Origin: Flavipsychrobacter stenotrophus | Lineage (GTDB): Bacteria > Bacteroidota > Bacteroidia > Chitinophagales > Chitinophagaceae | Reading direction: 5' to 3' | DNA length: 64,000 nucleotides | NCBI RefSeq assembly: GCF_002954265.1 | Contig: NZ_PPSL01000002.1 | Coordinates: forward strand, 992,001 to 1,056,000 | Shown: positions 26,372 to 33,205 of the stretch, in pieces | Layout: each line of letters begins with the position of its first letter | How positions within the stretch are numbered: position 1 is the stretch's first letter | Program-made: the position numbers and the translations under genes | The notes under the pieces: generated by a model | Told to the model about the DNA's origin: nothing | The model's input: the letters and a program-made list of their open reading frames with translations, nothing else | Databases searched by the model: none

Positions 26372-26938
26372 ATGGAAATTGATAGCGGGCCTGTTTTATT
26401 GAAGAGAGAAAATACAGCAATTTTTGAGACTGCCTTTAAGCAGCATTTCAAGGCGCTACATGCCTATGCCTATACTATTATAAAAGATGATGTGATGGCC
26501 GAGGAAATAGTACAGAATATGTTTTATAAGATATGGAAGAACCGGGAGACAATAACGATCAACCAATCTTTCACAGCCTACCTATACAGATGCGTATATA
26601 ACGACAGCCTCAATCACCTGAAACATGTAAAAGTAAAAGCAGCTTATCAATCTTATGCAGTCCAAAACATGAGCAATTCAAATAATGCAGCGGATCAAAA
26701 GAGCCTCCGCGACCTGGAGCAAAAACTGGATGAGGCGATGAAGGAATTACCGGAACAATGCCGTACTATATTTCAGCTAAGCAGATTTGAAGAGCTGAAA
26801 TATCTACAGATTGCCGACAAACTGGGAATATCAGTAAAAACGGTAGAGAACCAGATGGGCAAAGCGCTGAGATTGCTTAGGGGAAAGCTGGTAGACTTTC
26901 TGCCGGCAGCATTGATAATATTATTACTCACCTTGTAA
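26372..26938 (+). CDS. ECF sigma factor (FecI-like, Bacteroidota type)
   Basis: A 188-residue RNA polymerase sigma-70 factor of the extracytoplasmic-function class. Region 2 is visible as FKQHFKALHAYAYTIIKDDV through EEIVQNMFYKIWKNRE. Region 4 is the HTH LKYLQIADKLGISVKTVENQ followed by MGKALRLLRGKL. The C-terminus is hydrophobic (FLPAALIILLLTL), which is often seen in this branch. The next gene encodes a FecR anti-sigma factor, so its activity is probably held in check until a surface signal arrives. Likely targets are the downstream surface-protein genes. Confidence 0.9.
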   Translation: MEIDSGPVLLKRENTAIFETAFKQHFKALHAYAYTIIKDDVMAEEIVQNMFYKIWKNRETITINQSFTAYLYRCVYNDSLNHLKHVKVKAAYQSYAVQNMSNSNNAADQKSLRDLEQKLDEAMKELPEQCRTIFQLSRFEELKYLQIADKLGISVKTVENQMGKALRLLRGKLVDFLPAALIILLLTL

Positions 26939-26939
26939 A

Positions 26940-27935
26940 ATGGATAGTGTGAACAGAAAACCGGAAAATACCGATGACGTGCTGGTAAAATACCTGCTGG
27001 GTGAAGCTACAGATACAGAGCAGCAAGAAGTAGAGCAATGGATAGCCGACAGCGCCGAAAACAAAAAACATTTCGACCACTTTAAACTGATATGGGATGA
27101 GAGTAAGCACCTGGCGTCTCAAAGTACAGTTGATGAAAATGAAGCGTGGGATCGCTTTATGGCAAAAGTGAAGACAGAAGAGAAGGCGGAAGCAATACAA
27201 CCAAAGGGCAGAGCGATACCATTGGGCAAGACCAACTGGATGAGAGCTGCTGCTGCATTGGTGCTGCTGATAGGATGCGGAGCCATTTATTATTTCGCCG
27301 CAGGGCCGGGCAGTACCATTACTACGCAGGCCGGTGATGTGGCTATGTCCACCACCCTGCCAGATGGTTCGGTAGTGACGCTGAACAGGAATTCATCAAT
27401 AAGCTACCCTACTTCATTCAGCGGAGGAACGAGACATGTGGTACTGAAAGGTGAAGCCTTCTTTAATGTTACGCCCGACAAAACGAAACCCTTTATCATT
27501 GATGCCGATAACAGCAGCATAAAGGTGGTGGGTACTTCATTTAATGTGAAGAGCAATGATGATAAAACAGAGGTAGTTGTAGAAACAGGAATAGTAGAGG
27601 TGGCCAAGAAACAATATGCTATAAGAGTATTGCCACACCAGAAAGCGATAGTGCTGAAACAAGAACAAAAGCCGGTGATGGAAAACAGCACTGACGTATT
27701 GTACAACTACTACAGAACAAAGGAGTTTGTTTGCGATCACACTCCATTGTATAAACTAACGGATATACTTAATGAGGCATTCGATGTGCATATAGTTATA
27801 GCAACGCCAACACTGAAAAACATACCTATTAATAGTACCTACCACGAGCAAAGCCTGGATGCTATATTAGAGAATATAAAAATGCTGACAGGGGCAACCG
27901 TGGAAAAAAACGGCAGCGAAATAATATTAAAATAG
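26940..27935 (+). CDS. FecR-family anti-sigma factor
   Basis: A 331-residue single-pass inner-membrane protein starting 1 nt after the sigma factor stop. The N-terminal cytoplasmic segment (LVKYLLGEATDTEQQEVEQW) is the usual sigma-binding region. A membrane helix follows (WMRAAAALVLLIGCGAIYYF). The periplasmic FecR domain includes LPDGSVVTLNRNSSISYP and GEAFFNVTPDKTKPF. The C-terminal DUF4974-like part contains LYKLTDILNEAFDVHIVI. It should transmit a signal from an outer-membrane STN domain to the sigma factor; the next gene encodes exactly such a domain. Confidence 0.92.
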   Translation: MDSVNRKPENTDDVLVKYLLGEATDTEQQEVEQWIADSAENKKHFDHFKLIWDESKHLASQSTVDENEAWDRFMAKVKTEEKAEAIQPKGRAIPLGKTNWMRAAAALVLLIGCGAIYYFAAGPGSTITTQAGDVAMSTTLPDGSVVTLNRNSSISYPTSFSGGTRHVVLKGEAFFNVTPDKTKPFIIDADNSSIKVVGTSFNVKSNDDKTEVVVETGIVEVAKKQYAIRVLPHQKAIVLKQEQKPVMENSTDVLYNYYRTKEFVCDHTPLYKLTDILNEAFDVHIVIATPTLKNIPINSTYHEQSLDAILENIKMLTGATVEKNGSEIILK

Positions 27936-27959
27936 CCTCATCTGCCGTACCTTTCGCAC

Positions 27960-29747
27960 ATGCGCCTTACCGTGAAAAACCTACTTTTATTTATACTGGT
28001 GGCTATACTTAGCCATCAGTATAGCTATGCGCAGGGACTGCTGGATAAAAAAGTAACGCTAACACTAACCAAAAAGCCGGTGAAGGAAGTGCTGAACACG
28101 ATCAGCAACCAGGGAGGCTTTTATTTTTCTTACATCAGTACCACTATTAACAATGATAGCCTTATCAGTATTGCTGTTCATAACAAAACAGTTAAGCAAA
28201 CACTCGATCTTATTTTCGGAGAGAAGTGCCAGTATAAAGAGAGTGACAACCACATTATTATACAGCCTTCGGCCAAAGAGAAATGGTACGCCATTTCGGG
28301 GTATATAACGGACAGGCTTACAGGGATAGGGATAAGTGATGTGAGTGTATTTGAAAGACAAACACTTGCTTCTACCCTTTCGGCAGCCGATGGTCATTTC
28401 AGGCTGCTGATAAAGGAAAGCGACCGATACCCTGTAGCTAAGGTGACCGTGACCATGGGCTCTTTTTATGAAGACACTACCATGCTATTTACACAGGGTT
28501 ATGACCAGCAACTGAATATATCATTGCCGCCGTCCAATCATTCATTGCAGGAAGTGGAGATCAACAGGTATACGGGCGTGGAGCGATCATGGCTGGGAAA
28601 ACACCTGTTCTCCACAAAGCTGCGTAAGCAGAGCGCCAATCTGGGTAAGTTCTTTGTCGATAAGCCCATTCAATTTTCGCTGACTCCGGGTCTGGGTTCT
28701 CATGGCAAACTGAGCGGGCAGGTGGTGAATACATTTTCGTTCAATGCTCTTGGCGGTTATGCTGCGGGCGTAGATGGCTTTGAACTGGGTGGACTCTTTA
28801 ACATTGACAAGAAGGATGTAAAATATGTGCAGGTAGCGGGGCTATTTAATGTAGTAAGCGGCAACACTGATGGCGTGCAGATAGCGGGGATAACCAACAG
28901 GGTAAATGATTCCGTGAATGGTCTGCAAATTTCGGGTATACACAGCCGCATAAAGGGTAGTGTAAAAGGTATGACGGTGGCCGGCATAAAGAGCTACGTT
29001 GATGGGAGCTATAAGGGATTCCAGTTATCAGGTATTGCTAACACTATTGAAAACGACCAGCAAGACAGCATGGCTATGGAAGGTTTTCAGCTATCGGGCA
29101 TAAGAAACAAAACCTATGGCAATGTGGAAGGGCTGCAAATGGCGGGCCTCATCAACGTGGCCAAGGGAGATGTGAACGGAGTGCAGGCATCTGCTATCTT
29201 CAACCGCGCTAAAAAGGTAAAGGGTGTGCAGATAGGATTTGTGAATATTGCCGATACGGTAGATGGCTACTGCATAGGGTTTGTGAACATCGTAAAGAAG
29301 GGCTATCATACCTTATGCTTGTCTACCAATGAAGTATTCAACACGAACATATCTTTCCAGGGCGGTAATAAGAAGCTATATGGAATCTACACGGTGAGCT
29401 TTAATATTAACCCCGACAGAAAGGCTTTTGGGTTGGGCTATGGTATAGGAACGCAAAGGCGCATAACCCCAAAGACAGCATTCCTTGCAGAATTAACAAC
29501 AGCTGCTATGTACACGGCCGATACTACAACTCCAAACATCATTAAATTCCGCACAGGATTTATATTCGAAATCACGAAAAAGCTTTCCGTTCATTTTGGA
29601 CCATCTATATCACTCGGTGTTCCATTTAGAGGTCCGTATAAGCCGGGGTATCAGACGCTCAGTCCTGATGATAAATTGTATGAAGTATACAAAGGTACCA
29701 AGGTGTCTTCGTGGATAGGCTGGCAAGCTGGGATCAATATTTTTTAG
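27960..29747 (+). CDS. STN-domain surface protein with LA_2272-like repeats
   Basis: A 595-residue exported protein (signal LLLFILVAILSHQYSYAQ) following the FecR gene. Residues about 25-104 form an STN (secretin/TonB N-terminal) domain: KKVTLTLTKKPVKEVLNTIS, FYFSYISTT, then VKQTLDLIFGEKCQY. Residues about 110-200 look like a carboxypeptidase-regulatory-like beta domain (ISGYITDRLTGIGISDVSVF). From about 265 to 445 there are roughly ten short repeats of the type G-V-Q-[IV]-A-G-[LIF]-x-N (GVQIAGITNRVND, GLQISGIHSRIKG), resembling LA_2272 surface repeats. The last 120 residues suggest amphipathic strands of an outer-membrane barrel. No TonB plug or receptor barrel follows, unlike FecA-type sensors. 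Confidence 0.7.
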   Translation: MRLTVKNLLLFILVAILSHQYSYAQGLLDKKVTLTLTKKPVKEVLNTISNQGGFYFSYISTTINNDSLISIAVHNKTVKQTLDLIFGEKCQYKESDNHIIIQPSAKEKWYAISGYITDRLTGIGISDVSVFERQTLASTLSAADGHFRLLIKESDRYPVAKVTVTMGSFYEDTTMLFTQGYDQQLNISLPPSNHSLQEVEINRYTGVERSWLGKHLFSTKLRKQSANLGKFFVDKPIQFSLTPGLGSHGKLSGQVVNTFSFNALGGYAAGVDGFELGGLFNIDKKDVKYVQVAGLFNVVSGNTDGVQIAGITNRVNDSVNGLQISGIHSRIKGSVKGMTVAGIKSYVDGSYKGFQLSGIANTIENDQQDSMAMEGFQLSGIRNKTYGNVEGLQMAGLINVAKGDVNGVQASAIFNRAKKVKGVQIGFVNIADTVDGYCIGFVNIVKKGYHTLCLSTNEVFNTNISFQGGNKKLYGIYTVSFNINPDRKAFGLGYGIGTQRRITPKTAFLAELTTAAMYTADTTTPNIIKFRTGFIFEITKKLSVHFGPSISLGVPFRGPYKPGYQTLSPDDKLYEVYKGTKVSSWIGWQAGINIF

Positions 29748-29793
29748 GGTGAAGGTGAAATTCTATAGTTTAAAGAAATTCGCTTAATCAGAT

Positions 29794-29867
29794 ATGCGAT
29801 ACCTTCGGCATCGACCCCAATTACAATCTGATTTTTCTATAGACATATGATACCTTCGGCATCATGA
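29794..29867 (+). repeat. Paired GATACC/GGCATC hairpins, copy 3
   Basis: GATACCTTCGGCATC occurs at 29798-29812 and 29849-29863. It is preceded by AAAGAAATTCGCTTAATC, a near match to the sequence before copy 1. Confidence 0.75.
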
Positions 29868-30266
29868 CAAGTTTTTAGCGCCACACAAAATGGAGGGGGT
29901 TGAAACCCATCGCTATTTATGCCGTTCCTGCCTAACGGTAGGCGGGCATTAAGAGCTTGACCAAAAGCTTTAAATTTCTGCCATTAAAAAAACGCAATTG
30001 ATTTGATCGGGCGCGAAACTATGGCTCGCGTGTAATGGAGGGGATATGTGAGGCTACAAACCTTTTGCACCTACTGCGCAATGACATGTATTGAATGCTG
30101 CCCTTTAATGTATAATTGGGATTATGCGGAGACGCAATTACGAGTGCCTACCCATACTGCTCAGATATTAGAAGTCGGTACCGTTACGATTGTTGCGGAC
30201 CTACGGGGTGCTGTGTAAAAGGTAAAGATATAGGCTACAAAGCTTTTGCACCTAACGGCGTAATGA

Positions 30267-30413
30267 CATTGACTTAAGGGTTCTTCTATACCGATTGCGC
30301 TCCTTCAGAGCTTTTATGTTGTGGTGGTTTCTGACGTAGGGCTAAAACGCCCTACGCTATTGAGGACGCTCTTTCAGAGCTTGCTCCTTTGCGTAGGTCA
30401 ATGACATTCACCT
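30267..30413 (+). repeat. 145-bp dispersed repeat, copy 2
   Basis: Nearly identical to 16867-17012 across CATTGACTTAAG, CGTAGGGCTAAAACGCCC and CGCTCTTTCAGAGCT, with small differences scattered throughout. Confidence 0.8.
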
Positions 30414-30488
30414 ACGCAAAGGAGCAATGACATTAGCCGATACCGATATGTAAGGTCTATTTGGCATTACTACAGTTACAGAGCGCAA

Positions 30489-30520
30489 GATTTGACAACT
30501 TTTAAAAAAGTTGTCAAATC
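30489..30520. repeat. 15-bp perfect inverted repeat
   Basis: GATTTGACAACTTTT (30489-30503) pairs with AAAAGTTGTCAAATC (30506-30520) around a 2-nt centre. It lies about 100 nt before the next gene. It could be an operator, a terminator of the preceding operon, or another repeat family. Confidence 0.7.
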
Positions 30521-30622
30521 TATTAGTTGTGGCTATAATACCCGCCTCTATTAACAAGTAATTTAATTCTCTGCATAGGGGTATAAACACTGTTGGCTGT
30601 CATATTTCAAACAACAGAAATT

Positions 30623-31828
30623 ATGACATCGAAGATCTTAACCCTTGCAGCATTTATACTTGGTTTTACGCAAACACCGTACGCACAAACAGCACATCAA
30701 CATGTAAATATAGGGCTGGTATATCCGCTGAGCACTAATGGTGTTCATGCGGGGCAGTATAACAACCTACTTTCTCTTAATGCTATAGCCGGGGTGTCCG
30801 CTTCAGAGAATGGGCTGTGCCTTGCAGGCGTATCGAACACCATTAAAGATAGTGCCAGTGGAATGGTTGCGGCCGGCGTGGTAAATGTTGTTGGTGGTAA
30901 TGCAAAAGGTGTGCTGGCAGCGGGTGTGGTAAACATAGTAAAAGGTCAGGTAACGGGCATGCAGGCATCAGGGTTTGTCAATGTGTGCGGCAACATAAAT
31001 GGCATGCAAACAGCAGGGTTTTGCAATGTAGCTCGTGGCAATGTAAATGGCTTACAGTATGCGGGATTTGTGAACAAGGCAAGGAATGTAAATGTGCAGT
31101 ATGCGGGGTTCACCAACATTGCCGACTCTGTGCGCGGCGGACAGTTTGCCGGTTTCAACAATACAGCTTTGGGTACGGTAAATGGTGTGCAGGTGGCAGG
31201 ATTCAGTAATGAAGCACAGAACGTACACACCCAGATCTCGGGATTCATCAACACCGCACGCAATGTGGAAGGTGCGCAAATAGCCGGTTTTATAAACGTA
31301 GCGAAAAAAGTAAAAGGTGTGCAGCTATCGGGATTTATGAATATTGCAGATAGCAGCGATTATCCTATTGGTCTCATCAACCTGATAAAGAAAGGCGAGA
31401 AGGCAATAGGTGTAAGTGTTGATGAAACGGGCACTACTATGGCTACATTCAGATCAGGCGGCAGGGTGCTGTACGGCATGGTAGGTGCGGGTATCAACAA
31501 TTATAAGAGTGATGGTCTTTACGCAATAGGCGCAGGACTAGGCGCCCATCTGCTCATGACCAAACACTTCAGGATAAATGTGGAAGCAGCAGTGAATACC
31601 CTCTCGGGATTTAACAACAAGTACTTCATCAATACAGGAGTGCGTATATACCCATCTTTTAAAATTGCCCGCGTAGAATTATACGGAGGACCCTCTATCA
31701 ACTATGGTGCTTACTCCCGCCGTCTTGACAATTATGGCGTAAGCAATACCATATGGTCGAGCAACTATTACAGCTATAAACAAGATCTTCATTTTGGTGT
31801 TGTTGGCGGCGTGCAGGTACATATATAA
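30623..31828 (+). CDS. LA_2272-like repeat surface protein
   Basis: From ATG 30623 (MTSKILTLAAFILGFTQTPY) the product has 401 residues with a signal peptide. It lacks the STN and regulatory-like domains of its paralogue at 27960-29747. Residues about 50-270 are ten or more short repeats such as GMVAAGVVNVVGGNAK, GMQASGFVNVCGNIN and GVQVAGFSNEAQNV. The last 130 residues (YGMVGAGINNYKSDGLYAIG, RVELYGGPSINYGAY) look like outer-membrane beta strands. A beta-solenoid stalk or surface patch is a reasonable guess. The longer frame from 30593 adds ten residues before the signal and is unlikely. Confidence 0.65.
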   Translation: MTSKILTLAAFILGFTQTPYAQTAHQHVNIGLVYPLSTNGVHAGQYNNLLSLNAIAGVSASENGLCLAGVSNTIKDSASGMVAAGVVNVVGGNAKGVLAAGVVNIVKGQVTGMQASGFVNVCGNINGMQTAGFCNVARGNVNGLQYAGFVNKARNVNVQYAGFTNIADSVRGGQFAGFNNTALGTVNGVQVAGFSNEAQNVHTQISGFINTARNVEGAQIAGFINVAKKVKGVQLSGFMNIADSSDYPIGLINLIKKGEKAIGVSVDETGTTMATFRSGGRVLYGMVGAGINNYKSDGLYAIGAGLGAHLLMTKHFRINVEAAVNTLSGFNNKYFINTGVRIYPSFKIARVELYGGPSINYGAYSRRLDNYGVSNTIWSSNYYSYKQDLHFGVVGGVQVHI

Positions 31829-32391
31829 GTAAAAGGTGGTTGCATAAATACCTATGCTTGGTTTACTCCCGGGGTGGTGCTGTGGGCACAAAACGAATAC
31901 GTCCTTGCGTGAGATTGCTTTCCCGCAATTCTGCGGGATAAACTCAATCCTTGCAATGACGCGATGAGGGTGGTGTTGGGAATATAAAACGAACACGTCC
32001 TTGCCTGAGATTGCTTCGTTCCTCGCAATGACCCGATGGGGGTGGTGTTGTAATGTAAAGCGAATACGTCCCGATACTAGATTGCTTCGTTCCTCGCAAT
32101 GACCCGATGGGGGTGGTGTTGTAATGTAAAGCGAATACGTCCCGATACTAGATTGCTTCGTTCCTCGCAATGACACGATTAGTTGGTGTTGGGAATGTAA
32201 AACGAATACGTCCTTGCGTGAGATTACTTCGTGCCTTGCAATGGCCGGTTAGAGATGAGGATTTGGATACAAAAGAAAAACAGAAATAATTTTTAAAGTA
32301 AATAGGGGTATCTCTCTCAACAATTGTCATCTATACATAACAACAAATTATACACACTTAAACAACTTAAAACAGCTTAAAACAAGTAACA
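31829..32391. other. 563-bp intergenic region with tandem array
   Basis: Almost all of it is the array at 31890-32250. An AT-rich leader before the head-GIN gene (32270-32391) probably holds its promoter. Confidence 0.65.
31890..32250 (+). repeat. Five-copy tandem array, 71-bp unit
   Basis: Units start at 31890 (96 bp, with a 25-bp insertion), 31986, 32057, 32128 and 32199 (partial). Each begins AAARCGAAYACGTCC and contains GATTGCTTCGTTCCTCGCAA followed by TGACNCGAT. Units 3 and 4 are nearly identical, which points to recent duplication. The core TTGCGAGGAACGAAGCAATC (reverse strand) is a widespread interspersed repeat motif I know from other bacterial genomes. Confidence 0.9.
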
Positions 32392-33105
32392 ATGAAAACA
32401 GTAATTTTCTCTCTCCTTTGCGCAGCAGTGCTTTTCGTAACCCCATCATGCAACAAAATTTCAGGCGACGGTCCTGTAGTATCACAGAAGCTTAATATCA
32501 CCGGCTTTACCGGTATATACGCAGGCATAGATGGTGATGTTTATTTCACCCAGGATTCTGTATTTAAAGTAGAAATAGTAGGACAGTCGAACATCATCAG
32601 CCACATACAAACTTATGTAGAGAACGGTGTGCTACAGATGCACTTTGAACCATTGGCCAATATAGGCAGACACACACGCGTGACCGCGTATGTAAGCGCG
32701 CCATCGGCTTACAACCTGGGTATTAACGGATCGGGCACTTTAAAGGTACTACAGCCAATCATCTCCAGCGACTTAAGTCTGAAAGTAAACGGATCGGGCG
32801 ATATATATGTGGCACAACTTACCGGCACCAATCTATATGGCAACATCAGTGGATCGGGCAATATCAACATTGGTGCAGGTAGTGTAAGAAACGAATCACT
32901 ACAGATTAGTGGCAGCGGCACAATTGACCTGTTTAACATCTATGCGAGAACGGTTGATTCCCGCACAAGCGGATCGGGTACTACAAAGGTGAATGTAAAT
33001 GATGACCTTACAGTAAATATTTCCGGTAGCGGTGATGTATATTGCATGGGCAATCCAAGTGTACATTCTTCTATTTCAGGATCAGGTAAAGTAGTTCACT
33101 ACTGA
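32392..33105 (+). CDS. Head-GIN-domain lipoprotein (DUF2807)
   Basis: A 237-residue lipoprotein (MKTVIFSLLCAAVLFVTPSC, Cys20). It carries the repetitive parallel beta structure of the head-GIN domain, seen in the recurring NGSG/SGSG turns (LGINGSGTLKV, KVNGSGDIYVA, NISGSGNINIG, ISGSGTIDLF). The domain is common in Bacteroidota outer-membrane lipoproteins; a binding role is assumed. It precedes a TonB-dependent receptor by 100 nt on the same strand. Confidence 0.85.
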   Translation: MKTVIFSLLCAAVLFVTPSCNKISGDGPVVSQKLNITGFTGIYAGIDGDVYFTQDSVFKVEIVGQSNIISHIQTYVENGVLQMHFEPLANIGRHTRVTAYVSAPSAYNLGINGSGTLKVLQPIISSDLSLKVNGSGDIYVAQLTGTNLYGNISGSGNINIGAGSVRNESLQISGSGTIDLFNIYARTVDSRTSGSGTTKVNVNDDLTVNISGSGDVYCMGNPSVHSSISGSGKVVHY

Positions 33106-33205
33106 AAACACTTCATCATCGAAAACATATTGTCTTACAAGCAAGACATAATAGACAGCCTGCAATACTACAGGTATCGCAGGTTGTTAAAAAGCACACA
33201 CTACC

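Larger units (their letters stand above)
29748..30622. other. 875-bp intergenic repeat block
   Basis: It holds the third GATACC/GGCATC hairpin pair, the second copy of the 145-bp repeat, and a 15-bp perfect inverted repeat at 30489-30520. No gene was seen. Confidence 0.65.

Noticed and set aside
31890-32250. CRISPR array
   Set aside because: Units are contiguous 71-bp repeats without unique spacers, and no cas gene is present.
31679-32330. Minus-strand frames with repeated HCEERSNL / VIARNEAIS phrases
   Set aside because: They are translations of the 71-bp tandem repeat; these phrases are a familiar artefact of TTGCGAGGAACGAAGCAATC-type repeats.
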